Positions 7,713-16,564 of a stretch of DNA of 64,000 nucleotides are shown one piece after another. Origin of the DNA: Guptibacillus algicola (GTDB lineage Bacteria > Bacillota > Bacilli > Bacillales > Guptibacillaceae); assembly GCF_020171805.1 (NCBI RefSeq), contig NZ_JAIVAF010000005.1, forward strand, positions 124,001 through 188,000, read 5' to 3'. A program made the position numbers and the translations under genes. The first letter of the stretch is position 1; every line of letters starts with the position of its first letter. The notes beneath the pieces were generated by a model that was not told the DNA's origin, did no database searches, and worked only from the letters and a program-made list of their open reading frames with translations.

Positions 7713-8610
7713 AGATTCGTTCCTGATCGATGGCGAGCTCCTGAGCTTCTTCAACACTAATTTCCTTGAAACGAATCGTACCGCCTGGTGGCATTTGAGC
7801 AATCAGTGGAAGGTCTGGGCCGATCACGGTGCCGATACGAGTGTAACCTCCTGTTGTTTGACGATCAGCAAGGAGAATGATCGGCTCCCCGTTTGCTGGC
7901 AACTGGATGCCGCCAAGAGGAACAGCATCAGATATAATATCGCCTTCATGATCTGTTTTGATTCCGTCGCTCACTAAACGGTATCCCATTCGATTCGATT
8001 GAGGGGACACCTCGTGAGGAGTCGTAAAGAATTGCTCTAACACGTCAGAGCTAAGCTTGTGATCGTGAGGTCCTTTTATAACGCGAACTTCAACCTCGCG
8101 CCCATATGCAGGAATCTCGGTATGGAAGAGCCCGATTCCTGTTATTTGATTTTGAGGATTACCATTTAGCTCATCTCCAGCTTCTAACTTCCGTCCAAGA
8201 CCTGCAGGTTCATAAACCGACTTGCTCCCCATGTATTCTTCTGCTTCAAAGCCACCATTTACGGTTAAATACGCACGGACCCCAACGTTAGGTCGACCAA
8301 ATTCAAGAACTTGTCCTTTTCTTATTGTCTGAGACTTCCACATATGAATACGTTCACCGTTGATCATTGGAGATAAATCTGCACCTGTAATCGCAATAAC
8401 ACAGTCGACTTCTGCCACGAGCTCTGGCCCCTGCATCGTTATTTCTAGTCCTACAGTATTCCTTTGATTACCAACAAGGATGTTCCCTACCTGAAGTGCA
8501 AAGCGGTCGAGTGCACCTGAAGCAGGAACTCCGTACTTTAAATAGCCTGTTCTTCCAAGATCTTGAAATGTTGTATATACGCCTGGTTTTTCTACTGAAA
8601 ATAACTTCAA
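7684..8610 (-). CDS. pxpC: 5-oxoprolinase subunit PxpC (biotin-dependent carboxyltransferase-like, KipA)
   Basis: A 308-aa subunit of the PxpABC ATP-dependent 5-oxoprolinase, which opens pyroglutamate to glutamate. It belongs to the AHS2/KipA family. Typical blocks are [22 protein letters not shown] near the N-terminus, QSNRMGYRL in the middle, and [28 protein letters not shown] near the C-terminus. It starts at a TTG whose first bases overlap the pxpA stop by 4 nt (TTGA), indicating translational coupling. It is the last gene of a four-gene operon (NRAMP-like, pxpB, pxpA, pxpC). The B. subtilis kinase-inhibitor regulator kipR is not present here. Confidence 0.92.
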   Translation of the reverse strand: MKLFSVEKPGVYTTFQDLGRTGYLKYGVPASGALDRFALQVGNILVGNQRNTVGLEITMQGPELVAEVDCVIAITGADLSPMINGERIHMWKSQTIRKGQVLEFGRPNVGVRAYLTVNGGFEAEEYMGSKSVYEPAGLGRKLEAGDELNGNPQNQITGIGLFHTEIPAYGREVEVRVIKGPHDHKLSSDVLEQFFTTPHEVSPQSNRMGYRLVSDGIKTDHEGDIISDAVPLGGIQLPANGEPIILLADRQTTGGYTRIGTVIGPDLPLIAQMPPGGTIRFKEISVEEAQELAIDQERIFRIWERIVR

Positions 8611-9374
8611 CGGTTTCCGATCCTTTCCATCGTGATATTTTCTGCTTTAAATCTTTTTCTTAATGATTGAATAAAGGCGAGCGCTGAAGGCTCATCGCCG
8701 TGAACACATACTGTATCTGCTTCGATCGCGATTTCTGATCCATCCACCGCTGTCACAGTGCCGTGTTTAATCATCGAGATCACTTGATCGATCGCGGCAT
8801 TCTCATCCGTTATTATCGCATGTTTTTCCGTTCGTGGAGTAAGGGTTCCATCAGGCTGATATGTACGGTCAGCAAACACTTCAGAAGCATACCGAACGCC
8901 AGCGAGTTTCGCAGCTTGAATAAGCTCAGAATTCGCAAGGCCGAACAAAATCAACTCTGAATCAAAGTCCTTCACAGCTTGCGCGATTGCGTTTGCAAGC
9001 TCCGCGTCCTTCGATGCCATGTTATAAAGCGCGCCATGAGGCTTAACGTGCTGTAGCTCAACTTCGTGAGCACTGCAAAACGCATGCAGTGCACCGATCT
9101 GATAAAGCACAAGCGTATAAGCTTCTTCAGGTGAGATGATCATTTTTCTTCTCCCAAATCCAGTTAGGTCAGGAAAACCAGGATGAGCACCAATGCCTAC
9201 GTGATGCTCTTTTGCCCATTTGACTGTCCTGTTCATGATGCGTGGGTCACCTGCATGAAAACCACACGCTACGTTTGCTGATGAAACAAGCTCAAGTACT
9301 TTTTCGTCCTGTCCAATTGAATACGCACCAAAGCTTTCACCAAGATCACAGTTAAGATCGATTATTGTTGTCAC
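8607..9374 (-). CDS. pxpA: 5-oxoprolinase subunit PxpA (LamB/YcsF family)
   Basis: A 255-aa protein of the LamB/YcsF family, the hydrolytic subunit of 5-oxoprolinase. The N-terminal [11 protein letters not shown] signature, [30 protein letters not shown] and [10 protein letters not shown] are all present in family order. It starts at a GTG that overlaps the pxpB stop by 4 nt (GTGA) and its own end overlaps pxpC by 4 nt. The tight coupling fits equal production of three subunits of one complex. Confidence 0.94.
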   Translation of the reverse strand: MTTIIDLNCDLGESFGAYSIGQDEKVLELVSSANVACGFHAGDPRIMNRTVKWAKEHHVGIGAHPGFPDLTGFGRRKMIISPEEAYTLVLYQIGALHAFCSAHEVELQHVKPHGALYNMASKDAELANAIAQAVKDFDSELILFGLANSELIQAAKLAGVRYASEVFADRTYQPDGTLTPRTEKHAIITDENAAIDQVISMIKHGTVTAVDGSEIAIEADTVCVHGDEPSALAFIQSLRKRFKAENITMERIGNR

Positions 9375-10093
9375 ATCGATACCTCCTCACGTTGCACCTC
9401 ATATGAACCTTTTTCAACTTCCTCTAAAATATGCTCAAATTCTTCCTCCGTAACCGATCGAAAACGAAGATAATCTCCTTGATTTAGTAAAAATGATTCA
9501 TCTTTTTCGGGCTGAAACAGTTGGAGTGGCGTACGACCGATAATGTTCCATCCCCCAGGAGATTCAAGAGGGTAAACGCCAGTCTGCGCTTCAGCGATTC
9601 CAACCGATCCAGCAGGAACCTTCTGCCTTGGATTATCAAGACGAGGTGCCGCGATTCGTTCATCCAGACCGCTGAGATATGGAAAACCAGGTAAAAAGCC
9701 AATCATGTTTACGAGATAGTCTTCGTTTGTATGTATCTTTATGATGTCCTCATGCTGCATCCTTTTTTGTTTTGCAAGATCTTCAAGGTCTGGTCCGTAT
9801 TCACCCCCATATAGCGTTGGAATGGTCACAATCATTTTCTTATGTGATTCCTCTATCGCAACAGCTGTGATATCTTCTAGTATTTCAGTAAGCTCAGCAT
9901 ACGTGTGCGTCCACGGTTCGTAGTAAACAGTAACGGAATCGTAAGCAGGCACCCATTCTGTAATCCCGTCTATGTTTATGGATGCAAGCTCACGGCAAAA
10001 AGCCTGAATCCGACTCGTAAGAGAGGGTGATACTTCTTCATTGTAGGAAAGCTTTACTGCAGCTTCCCCGAGCGGGTGGAAGGTGATGTTCAT
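9371..10093 (-). CDS. pxpB: 5-oxoprolinase subunit PxpB (AHS1/KipI family)
   Basis: A 240-aa protein of the AHS1/KipI family, partner of PxpC in the ATP-dependent step of 5-oxoproline cleavage. It shows the [13 protein letters not shown] start and the diagnostic C-terminal blocks [40 protein letters not shown] and [11 protein letters not shown]. In B. subtilis the homologue KipI also inhibits the sporulation kinase KinA; whether that applies here is unknown. It starts at an ATG after AAAGGAG, 22 nt downstream of the NRAMP-like gene. Confidence 0.93.
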   Translation of the reverse strand: MNITFHPLGEAAVKLSYNEEVSPSLTSRIQAFCRELASINIDGITEWVPAYDSVTVYYEPWTHTYAELTEILEDITAVAIEESHKKMIVTIPTLYGGEYGPDLEDLAKQKRMQHEDIIKIHTNEDYLVNMIGFLPGFPYLSGLDERIAAPRLDNPRQKVPAGSVGIAEAQTGVYPLESPGGWNIIGRTPLQLFQPEKDESFLLNQGDYLRFRSVTEEEFEHILEEVEKGSYEVQREEVSM

Positions 10094-10114
10094 AGAAATC
10101 GACTCCTTTCATAA

Positions 10115-11338
10115 TTACAGGAACAGTTCTAGTATTCCGAGTGAATGAAGCGCAAGAACGAGTGTGACAAGTAGGACGATCCCACCTAGAATATTGGATA
10201 GTGTGCGATTAACGTATTCGCCAAGTAGCTCTTTGTTGTTCATAACATATAGCAAGAAAATCGAGATGATCGGAAGCATCAAGCCGTTTGCATACTGTGC
10301 AAACAAAATGACCGTAGTAGGGCTCATGCCGAGAGCTGATCCGACGATTCCGATTAAAATAACGGCCCCCCAGATCACACGGAACTTTGTTGCCTTCATG
10401 TCCATCGACCATCCGAACACACCACTGATCGCGTAAGCCGCTGCAAGCGGGGCAGAGATAGATGATGTGATCCCAGCTGATAATAATCCGATCGCAAAAA
10501 AGATTTTCGCCCATGAACCAAGGAGAGGTTCTAACTGAATGGCCATCTCAGAAGCATCCGTAATGTTTGTACCGAGTGGAAAGGCAACGGCCGCTGATAC
10601 GACGATCGCAAGTGAGATCAATCCTCCTACGATAATCGAGAAAACAGTATCGAATCGACTTTCTTTTAACCCCTCTTTTCCTCGCCAGTGTTCCTGGACA
10701 GTAGAAGAATGAAGAAAGATATTATACGGTACGACCGTAGTTCCAATTAAAGCGATCGCAAATAACGTACCACCACTAGGAAACGTTGGGACAAATGCGC
10801 CTTTAAGCATTGCGCCAAGATCAGGCTTAATCACGATTGCAGTAGCTACAAAGCAAACGCTCATGACGAGGACGAGAACAACAAAAACTTTTTCAATCGC
10901 TTTGTAGTTTCCTGAGTATAGAAGCAGTGCTGCTGTAATTCCGATGACTGGACCCCAAATGTTTACGGATATGCCTGTCATCGTAGCAAGTCCAAGCGCA
11001 CCGCCGAGAATGTTACCTGTTTCGTATGCGGCCGTTCCAACCCCAATCGCGGCAAGGACAAGAATGATACTGAGCCCTTTCATAACCGGATTGCTGAACT
11101 GTTTTCTCATTGCTTCACCAAGCTGCATTCTAGCAGTGATACCAAGACGTGCTGACATTTCATGTAGCGTAATCGTCGCAAGTATCGAAAAGACGAGTGC
11201 CCACATCAACGCAAATCCAAATCCAGCCCCTGCCTGCGTCGCGGTCGTGACGGTTCCAGGTCCGATGAAAGCAGCGGCAACGATAGCCCCAGGTCCTACG
11301 CTTTTAAGTTTCTTTAGAAACGTGTTTTGATCGCTCAT
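10115..11338 (-). CDS. NRAMP-like transporter (YcsG type)
   Basis: A 407-aa membrane protein with about eleven helices, of the NRAMP/YcsG branch of the APC superfamily. In Mn/Fe NRAMPs helix 1 carries DPGN and helix 6 carries MPH. Here the equivalents read GPGT (AAFIGPGTVTTA, residues about 24-35) and VPYNIFLH. The metal-binding Asp and the Met-Pro-His are therefore absent, so canonical divalent-metal transport is unlikely. As first gene of the pxp operon it may import a substrate for that pathway, such as 5-oxoproline; this is inference. It starts at an ATG after AAGGAGGAG. Confidence 0.88.
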   Translation of the reverse strand: MSDQNTFLKKLKSVGPGAIVAAAFIGPGTVTTATQAGAGFGFALMWALVFSILATITLHEMSARLGITARMQLGEAMRKQFSNPVMKGLSIILVLAAIGVGTAAYETGNILGGALGLATMTGISVNIWGPVIGITAALLLYSGNYKAIEKVFVVLVLVMSVCFVATAIVIKPDLGAMLKGAFVPTFPSGGTLFAIALIGTTVVPYNIFLHSSTVQEHWRGKEGLKESRFDTVFSIIVGGLISLAIVVSAAVAFPLGTNITDASEMAIQLEPLLGSWAKIFFAIGLLSAGITSSISAPLAAAYAISGVFGWSMDMKATKFRVIWGAVILIGIVGSALGMSPTTVILFAQYANGLMLPIISIFLLYVMNNKELLGEYVNRTLSNILGGIVLLVTLVLALHSLGILELFL

Positions 11339-11369
11339 AAGCTCCTCCTTTAAGTGTATCGAATTTTAA

Positions 11370-11384
11370 AATTTTCAACAAATT
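11370..11384 (-). promoter_or_regulatory. CodY-box-like site in the pxp operon promoter
   Basis: AATTTTCAACAAATT matches 13 of 15 bases of the CodY box AATTTTCWGAAAATT. It lies within a plausible minus-strand promoter, TTGTTG-N17-TACACT, about 35 nt before the NRAMP-like start codon. CodY control would link pyroglutamate use to nitrogen status. The region is AT-rich, so chance matches are possible. Confidence 0.4.
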
Positions 11385-11452
11385 CAACCTGTTAAAAGAC
11401 GACAAAAGACTTATAATGAGGATAGACTTTTACAGATAAAGGAGTTTTTTCT

Positions 11453-11896
11453 ATGAAAATCCTCACGACCCGCTTCGGTGAACTAGAAGTGAATGAAGAG
11501 AGCCTCATCACATTTACGAACGGAATCCCCGGACTTGAACAATACACGACATATTGTCTATTACCCGCTGATGAAGAGAATGAGTCGCCGTTTTTCTTTT
11601 TGCAATCAACGGAGGAAAGCAGTTTGTGCTTTATACTAGCTGATTCATTTTCCTTCTACCCGGACTATGAAATACATCTGGAAGAAAACTTACTGAAAGA
11701 GTTATCAATCGAAGAGCCAAGGGACGCGATGGTACTTTCCGTTCTCACCGTTCAAGGATCATTACAAGATGCAACGATGAATTTAAAAGCCCCAATCATC
11801 CTTAATCTTTCGAGCGGAAAAGGGAAGCAAATCGTACTCAGTAAGGATTTTCAAATTAAAGCGCCATTGGTGAGTGCGGTAGAGGGAGGCAGATAA
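11453..11896 (+). CDS. fliW: Flagellar assembly factor FliW
   Basis: A 147-aa protein that binds either flagellin or CsrA and so couples hag translation to filament export. The N-terminal [25 protein letters not shown] is the FliW signature, and the length fits. It is followed two bases later by csrA, as in B. subtilis. A TATAAT at 11412-11417 probably serves as its -10. It is the first gene of the flagellar locus. Confidence 0.95.
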   Translation: MKILTTRFGELEVNEESLITFTNGIPGLEQYTTYCLLPADEENESPFFFLQSTEESSLCFILADSFSFYPDYEIHLEENLLKELSIEEPRDAMVLSVLTVQGSLQDATMNLKAPIILNLSSGKGKQIVLSKDFQIKAPLVSAVEGGR

Positions 11897-11897
11897 G

Positions 11898-12125
11898 ATG
11901 CTTGTACTCGGACGGAAAAAAGATCAGTCGATCATCATTAATGATGAGATCGAATTAAAGGTCATCAGTATTGAAGGCGATACGGTAAAGCTTGGGGTGG
12001 AGGCTCCGAAAAACATCAGCATACATAGAAAAGAAGTGTACGTAGAGATTCAAGAGGAGAATAAGCTAGCATCCTCACAAGAAATCAGTCTAAACGAATT
12101 AAAAGGTTTCCAATTGAACCGCTAG
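11898..12125 (+). CDS. csrA: Carbon storage regulator CsrA
   Basis: A 75-aa RNA-binding homodimer that blocks translation of hag by binding GGA motifs in its leader. It has the full CsrA domain ([36 protein letters not shown]) plus a longer, charged C-terminal tail. The gene sits 2 nt after fliW and directly upstream of hag, whose leader carries two fitting GGA sites. A terminator separates csrA from hag. Confidence 0.97.
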   Translation: MLVLGRKKDQSIIINDEIELKVISIEGDTVKLGVEAPKNISIHRKEVYVEIQEENKLASSQEISLNELKGFQLNR

Positions 12126-12128
12126 GCA

Positions 12129-12162
12129 AAGAACCGCTATTAAGCACATAGCGGTTCTTTTT
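12129..12162 (+). terminator. fliW-csrA terminator
   Basis: The 12-bp stem AAGAACCGCTAT / ATAGCGGTTCTT is followed by a T run. Confidence 0.9.
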
Positions 12163-12183
12163 AATTTATTTTTCAAAAAACTA

Positions 12184-12210
12184 TAAACAACTGAAATTTC
12201 CAGCCGATAA
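12184..12210 (+). promoter_or_regulatory. Sigma-D promoter of hag
   Basis: TAAA (12184-12187) and GCCGATAA (12203-12210) are separated by exactly 15 nt, a full match to the sigma-D consensus. It lies about 70 nt before the flagellin start codon. Confidence 0.92.
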
Positions 12211-12223
12211 TGAAAATATCAGG

Positions 12224-12270
12224 AAGTCCAAACGGATGTGGACTTTCTAGAAAACACATTACACGGAGGT
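12224..12270 (+). promoter_or_regulatory. CsrA-binding leader of hag (two GGA sites)
   Basis: A 7-bp stem AAGTCCA (12224-12230) / TGGACTT (12239-12245) presents AACGGATG in its loop, close to the CsrA consensus RUACARGGAUGU. A second site, ACACGGAGGT at 12261-12270, coincides with the ribosome binding site of hag. Two sites with the second masking the Shine-Dalgarno is the B. subtilis hag arrangement, so FliW-CsrA-Hag homeostasis is expected here. Confidence 0.75.
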
Positions 12271-12278
12271 AATTTAGA

Positions 12279-13544
12279 ATGAGAATTAACCATAATATTA
12301 GTGCTATGAACACGTACAGACAGATGGGTGTTAACCAAGGGGCAGCAAGTAATGCCATGGAAAAGCTATCTTCTGGACTAAGAATTAACAAAGCAGCAGA
12401 TGATGCAGCTGGTTTAGCAATCTCTGAAAAAATGCGTGGTCAAATTCGTGGATTGGACCAAGCTAGCCGAAACGCTCAGGATGGAATTTCACTTATCCAA
12501 ACTGCTGAAGGTGCATTAGGTGAAACACAATCTATTTTGCAACGTATGCGTGAGTTGGCAGTACAATCTTCAAACGGTACTTCTACAGACTCTGATAGAA
12601 AGCAGATTCAAGAAGAAATCAACCAACTATCTCAAGAAATTTCTAGAATTGGTGAAACGACACAATTTAATACACAGAATTTACTAAAAGGTGATTTTTC
12701 AAGCAAGCTTCAAATCGGTGCTAATGAAAATCAAAACTTAAGTATTTCAGTTGGAGATATGAGAGGCACTGCTTTAGGTGTTGCAGATGATATTTCTTTA
12801 ACTGCATCTGGCACGTACACTGGAAGTGATGGTACGGTGGCTAATAGTATTGTAAATGGTAATTACACGGTTAATGAAAATGGTGGAAATTACGAATTAG
12901 TGAATGGTGCAGGGAGCGTAGTGGCAACAAGTACTGATGGGCTTACCTATGTTGGAGATGGTGAAAATAGTGGTGGTGCAGCTGGTGACGAAACGCTTGT
13001 TTTTGATGAAGCTGTTACTTCAGGAGAAGTCGTAGTAGACACTGGTGGGACCTCAACTGGCACAGCTAAAATTACAAATAATGGTCTAGAAGCAGGAAAT
13101 TACACAGTGAAAAATAATGATTTATTAGATAGTAATGGACAAGTCGTAGCAACTCATGATGGTTCTACAGGCTACTTGAATACTGATGGGACGAATGTAC
13201 TTGCGACAAATGCAGCATTAACTTCTGACGTCAGTGTAAAAGGGATAGATATTTCCACTCAAGACGCAGCGGGTAAAGCTATAACTACTATAAATAATGC
13301 AATCGATACAGTATCTACAGAGCGCTCAAAGTTAGGTGCTAATCAAAACCGCCTTGAACACACTATCAACAACCTAAACGCTTCTTCTGAAAACCTAACA
13401 GCGGCTGAATCACGCATCCGAGACGTAGACATGGCAAAAGAAATGATGCAAATGACGAAAGAAAACATCAAGTCTCAGGCAGCTCAAGCGATGCTTGCAC
13501 AGGCTAACCAGAATCCACAGCAAGTACTTCAACTTCTTCGTTAA
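12279..13544 (+). CDS. hag: Flagellin
   Basis: A 421-aa flagellin, the filament subunit. The N-terminal D0/D1 ([39 protein letters not shown]) and C-terminal D1/D0 ([33 protein letters not shown]) are highly conserved. It is about 115 aa longer than B. subtilis Hag because of a variable insert at residues about 170-345, rich in Gly, Asn and Thr. The insert seems to contain two related units, each with a GNYTV strand followed by a VVAT strand near residues 193-220 and 274-300. The insert is more AT-rich and less conserved than the ends. It is driven by a sigma-D promoter and its leader has CsrA sites. Confidence 0.97.
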   Translation: MRINHNISAMNTYRQMGVNQGAASNAMEKLSSGLRINKAADDAAGLAISEKMRGQIRGLDQASRNAQDGISLIQTAEGALGETQSILQRMRELAVQSSNGTSTDSDRKQIQEEINQLSQEISRIGETTQFNTQNLLKGDFSSKLQIGANENQNLSISVGDMRGTALGVADDISLTASGTYTGSDGTVANSIVNGNYTVNENGGNYELVNGAGSVVATSTDGLTYVGDGENSGGAAGDETLVFDEAVTSGEVVVDTGGTSTGTAKITNNGLEAGNYTVKNNDLLDSNGQVVATHDGSTGYLNTDGTNVLATNAALTSDVSVKGIDISTQDAAGKAITTINNAIDTVSTERSKLGANQNRLEHTINNLNASSENLTAAESRIRDVDMAKEMMQMTKENIKSQAAQAMLAQANQNPQQVLQLLR

Positions 13545-13556
13545 TTTAGCTTAACG

Positions 13557-13590
13557 AAAGGTCTTAGATCTCTCATCTAAGGCCTTTTTC
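13557..13590 (+). terminator. hag terminator
   Basis: The stem AAAGGTCTTAGAT / ATCTAAGGCCTTT (one G-U pair) is followed by a T run, 12 nt after the hag stop. Confidence 0.88.
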
Positions 13591-13610
13591 TTTGAAGGGA
13601 GTGACTTATT

Positions 13611-13787
13611 ATGGATATTGCTGCGCTTTCAATGGTGTTGAATCAAGCAAAGGTTCAGCAGCAGGTTAGTGTGTCCTTAACAAAAACCGCTATGAACCAA
13701 GCTCAGGAGAATTCTAACAGCCTCGTGAAGATGATGGAGCAAGCCGCACAACCGCATCTTGGTGGCTCAATCGATATTAAGAAATAA
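13611..13787 (+). CDS. YjfB-family putative motility protein
   Basis: A 58-aa protein, MDIAALSMVLNQAKVQQQVSV at its start, of the YjfB family of small putative motility proteins. It has the expected central repeat-like helix and the C-terminal HLGGSIDIKK block. Function is unknown; in B. subtilis yjfB is reported to depend on sigma-D. AAGGGAGTG precedes the ATG. It lies between hag and flaG, which supports a flagellar or secreted role. Confidence 0.8.
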   Translation: MDIAALSMVLNQAKVQQQVSVSLTKTAMNQAQENSNSLVKMMEQAAQPHLGGSIDIKK

Positions 13788-13838
13788 ATCTCATTAGAGG
13801 TCGGGTTTTACGTAACTCTTATTGAAGGGGATCGGACC

Positions 13839-14186
13839 ATGGAAATAAAGACAATTTCAAATCAACTACCTGGTATAGGGAAGCAAGTTCAACAGCCCGT
13901 TGAAGGTAAAGAAGTAAAGGAATTAAAAGAAGAGAAGAAGGAACAGAAAGATAAGGTTCACACAAAAGAACAGGTCGTTCAACAGATCGATCAGCTGAAT
14001 GATTTTATCATGCCAGTGAAAACGAACCTTAAATTTCAGCTGCACGATAAGTTGAATGAGTTCTATGTTCAGATTGTAGATAGCACGAGTGATGAAGTGA
14101 TCAGAGAGATTCCGTCGAAGGATTTTCTCGATCGGTATGCAGCAACTGCTGAACTACTTGGTTTTATGGTGGATCAAAAAATATAG
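13839..14186 (+). CDS. flaG: FlaG family protein
   Basis: A 115-aa FlaG-family protein, associated with filament length control. The conserved C-terminal domain covers residues about 50-115: LKFQLHDKLNEFYVQIVDSTSDEVIREIPSKDFLD. The N-terminal third is a Lys/Glu-rich, probably disordered segment. It sits upstream of fliD as in B. subtilis, but a terminator and a new sigma-D promoter separate the two genes. Confidence 0.92.
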   Translation: MEIKTISNQLPGIGKQVQQPVEGKEVKELKEEKKEQKDKVHTKEQVVQQIDQLNDFIMPVKTNLKFQLHDKLNEFYVQIVDSTSDEVIREIPSKDFLDRYAATAELLGFMVDQKI

Positions 14187-14193
14187 AGTCTTT

Positions 14194-14224
14194 GAGAACC
14201 TTCTACAATGAGGGTTCTCTTTTT
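14194..14224 (+). terminator. flaG terminator
   Basis: GAGAACC (14194-14200) pairs with GGTTCTC (14213-14219), followed by TTTTT. Confidence 0.8.
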
Positions 14225-14242
14225 ATAGTACTATTTACATCT

Positions 14243-14269
14243 TAAAAAGTAGTGGATCTTTGCCGATAG
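14243..14269 (+). promoter_or_regulatory. Sigma-D promoter of the fliD operon
   Basis: TAAA (14243-14246), a 15-nt spacer and GCCGATAG (14262-14269) match the sigma-D consensus. The fliD start codon is 34 nt downstream. Confidence 0.88.
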
Positions 14270-14302
14270 TAAGTGTATGAGTGATGAACGGAGGAGATGT
14301 TC

Positions 14303-15775
14303 ATGAGGATTTCCGGGATGGCATCGGGAATGGATATCGATCAGATGGTGAAAGATCTGATGAGAGCGGAACGGATACCGCTCGATAAATTATCACAACA
14401 AAAACAAACGGTTGAATGGCAAAAAGACTCGTATCGTGAATTGAATACGATGATGTCTGATATGAGAGGCGCGGCTTCTAAGTTAAGACTCCAGTCAACC
14501 TTTAACGCATATAAAGCAGGTTCATCGAACGATAATGCCGTTACTGCAGAAGCTACCCCTAATGCGGCGCCTGGATCTTATTCTGTTGTCGTGAACGGGC
14601 TTGCTGAGAGCGCCAAGTTAACATCAGCTCAAGGGATCAAGACTGAAGCGGGGGCTGCTGCAAAAGGAACTGATAAAGTCCTTCACACAGGTGATACAGA
14701 AACAACGTTTACCCTTACGAACGGAAAAGGACAGGAAGCAACCATTACGATAGCCTCTGCAGACACATTTAAGAGTCTAGCCACGAAGATCGCTGAGGCA
14801 ACAGACGATACAACCGGTGAAACGCTTGGTATGAGAGCGAATTTCGATGATACGACATCACGGTTTTTCCTCTCGACAAAAGCGATGGGTGCAGATGAAT
14901 CGATTACCCTTTCAAATTTCAGTGATGCCACTGTCGAGAACAGACTCTTTGGAGGAGCGACTACTGCGAGTGGTGCGTACGGTTCGGTCACATTCGATGG
15001 CATTACGGTCAATGATCTAAAAAAGAACGAAACGACGATTAATAATATCAAGCTTAGCCTTGCAGAGAAGGGAACATCGACGGTTTCGATTCAAAGTAAC
15101 CCTGATGCCCCTTTTGAAAGCATTAAGTCCTTCGTTGAAAAATATAACGATCTTGTTGAGAAAACACAGGGGCTACTTACTGAAAAGCGCCACAGAGATT
15201 TTCCTCCTTTAACTGATGCGCAGCGAGAGGACCTTTCTGATAAAGAAATCGAGCTCTGGGAAGAGAAAGCGAAGAGTGGATTACTTCAAAGCGATGCAAC
15301 GGTGAGAGGCATCGCGAGCGATCTTCGAAGTGCTTGGATGAATCCTGTGAGCGGTATACCAGCTGGGGAGCTCTCAATGCTTTCAGAAATCGGCATCAAT
15401 ACTGGCTCTTATCGTGACGGCGGAAAGCTTTTTATCGATGACGCGAAACTGAAAAATGCCATCTCACAAAAGCCAGAAGAAGTGATGAACCTTTTTACAA
15501 AAGGGGACGCAGGAATTGGAGACCGCATCTACGAGAAGGTGAATGAAGGAATTGATCGTCTTGGAAAAAAGGCAGGCACACCTGGCGTGCTTGTGGACAC
15601 TAGTTTTCTATCGAAACGGTTGGATAACATTAACGAACAGATGGATCGCTGGGAAGATAAGCTCGGCTCTATCGAAGATCGGTATTGGAAGCAATTTACC
15701 GCGCTAGAAACCGCGATGGATCGCATGAATCAACAAAGCTTGTGGGTACAACAAAACTTACTTGGTGGGATGTAA
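14303..15775 (+). CDS. fliD: Flagellar filament cap protein FliD (HAP2)
   Basis: A 490-aa hook-associated protein 2, forming the cap under which flagellin polymerises. The N-terminal MRISGMASGMDIDQMVKDLM is typical, as is the C-terminal coiled coil ending QMDRWEDKLGSIEDRYWKQFTALETAMDRMNQQSLW. The second ATG (14303) is preferred because CGGAGGAG ends about 7 nt before it; the ATG at 14297 is too close. It begins the operon fliD-fliT-fliS-motA-motB-fliL. Confidence 0.95.
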   Translation: MRISGMASGMDIDQMVKDLMRAERIPLDKLSQQKQTVEWQKDSYRELNTMMSDMRGAASKLRLQSTFNAYKAGSSNDNAVTAEATPNAAPGSYSVVVNGLAESAKLTSAQGIKTEAGAAAKGTDKVLHTGDTETTFTLTNGKGQEATITIASADTFKSLATKIAEATDDTTGETLGMRANFDDTTSRFFLSTKAMGADESITLSNFSDATVENRLFGGATTASGAYGSVTFDGITVNDLKKNETTINNIKLSLAEKGTSTVSIQSNPDAPFESIKSFVEKYNDLVEKTQGLLTEKRHRDFPPLTDAQREDLSDKEIELWEEKAKSGLLQSDATVRGIASDLRSAWMNPVSGIPAGELSMLSEIGINTGSYRDGGKLFIDDAKLKNAISQKPEEVMNLFTKGDAGIGDRIYEKVNEGIDRLGKKAGTPGVLVDTSFLSKRLDNINEQMDRWEDKLGSIEDRYWKQFTALETAMDRMNQQSLWVQQNLLGGM

Positions 15776-15777
15776 AC

Positions 15778-16158
15778 ATGAAAAGAATTGATGCCTTGAA
15801 TCAAATGCATGTCGTGACGAATCAAATCGTAAAGTCGCTCGATGAGCTAAAGCCTTCTATGGATGAGAACGGCCCTGAAGATCTTGATGGAATCAACAAT
15901 ATGATTACACGTCGTGAAGAAACGATTCAACTTCTAGATAAGGCGATGAAGCAAGAAGGAACTGTATGGTCAGAGGAAGAGCAGGTAATGCTTCAGCAGT
16001 TGAATAAGCTTGAAGGAAAAATCCAACCGCGACTATCTGATCTTTATGCAGCGTTTTCTGAGCAGATGAGACGCTTGCAGCAAGGAAAGACGGCAGCTTC
16101 TAAATACAATACCGGACAAGCTTACACAGACGGCGCATTTTTCGATAAGAGAAAATAG
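15778..16158 (+). CDS. fliT: FliT-like flagellar export chaperone
   Basis: A 126-aa, mostly alpha-helical protein between fliD and fliS. It has the helical, charged character and size of the FlgN/FliT chaperone group (ALNQMHVVTNQIVKSLDELK, NNMITRREETIQLLDKAMK). The position next to fliD, the client of FliT, supports the call, though in B. subtilis fliT follows fliS. Sequence similarity to FliT is weak by eye. The ATG lies 2 nt after the fliD stop, with GGTGGGATG in the fliD tail as ribosome binding site. Confidence 0.65.
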   Translation: MKRIDALNQMHVVTNQIVKSLDELKPSMDENGPEDLDGINNMITRREETIQLLDKAMKQEGTVWSEEEQVMLQQLNKLEGKIQPRLSDLYAAFSEQMRRLQQGKTAASKYNTGQAYTDGAFFDKRK

Positions 16159-16170
16159 GAGGAACGTTCG

Positions 16171-16539
16171 ATGGCTATGCAAAATCCTTATCAAACCTAT
16201 CAGCAAAATTCAGTCACTACTTCATCTCCACAGGAACTAACACTAATGCTGTATAACGGCTGTCTCAAGTTTATTCGTATGGCAGCGATCGCGATGAAAA
16301 AAGGAAATGTTGAAGGCAAGCATACAAACATTATGAAAGCACAAAACATTCTAGAAGAGCTACGTGCAACGTTAAATATGGATATGGAGCTTTCAAAATC
16401 GATGGATTCCCTTTATGAGTTCATGATTGGTCAGCTTGTATCTGCGAATATCAACAATAGTATCGAGACCCTACAAGGAGTAGAAGAGTTAGCTGAAGAA
16501 TTTCGGAATACTTGGAAAGAAGCTATGGAACAGAAATAA
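16171..16539 (+). CDS. fliS: Flagellin export chaperone FliS
   Basis: A 122-aa FliS, which holds flagellin before export and cooperates with FliW in the CsrA circuit. The N-terminal NPYQTYQQNSVTTSSPQELTLMLYNGCLKF is the family signature. The ATG follows TAGGAGGAAC. It lies downstream of fliD and fliT in the same operon. Confidence 0.95.
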   Translation: MAMQNPYQTYQQNSVTTSSPQELTLMLYNGCLKFIRMAAIAMKKGNVEGKHTNIMKAQNILEELRATLNMDMELSKSMDSLYEFMIGQLVSANINNSIETLQGVEELAEEFRNTWKEAMEQK

Positions 16540-16564
16540 GCGCTAAACAAAGAGGGTGAAAGCA

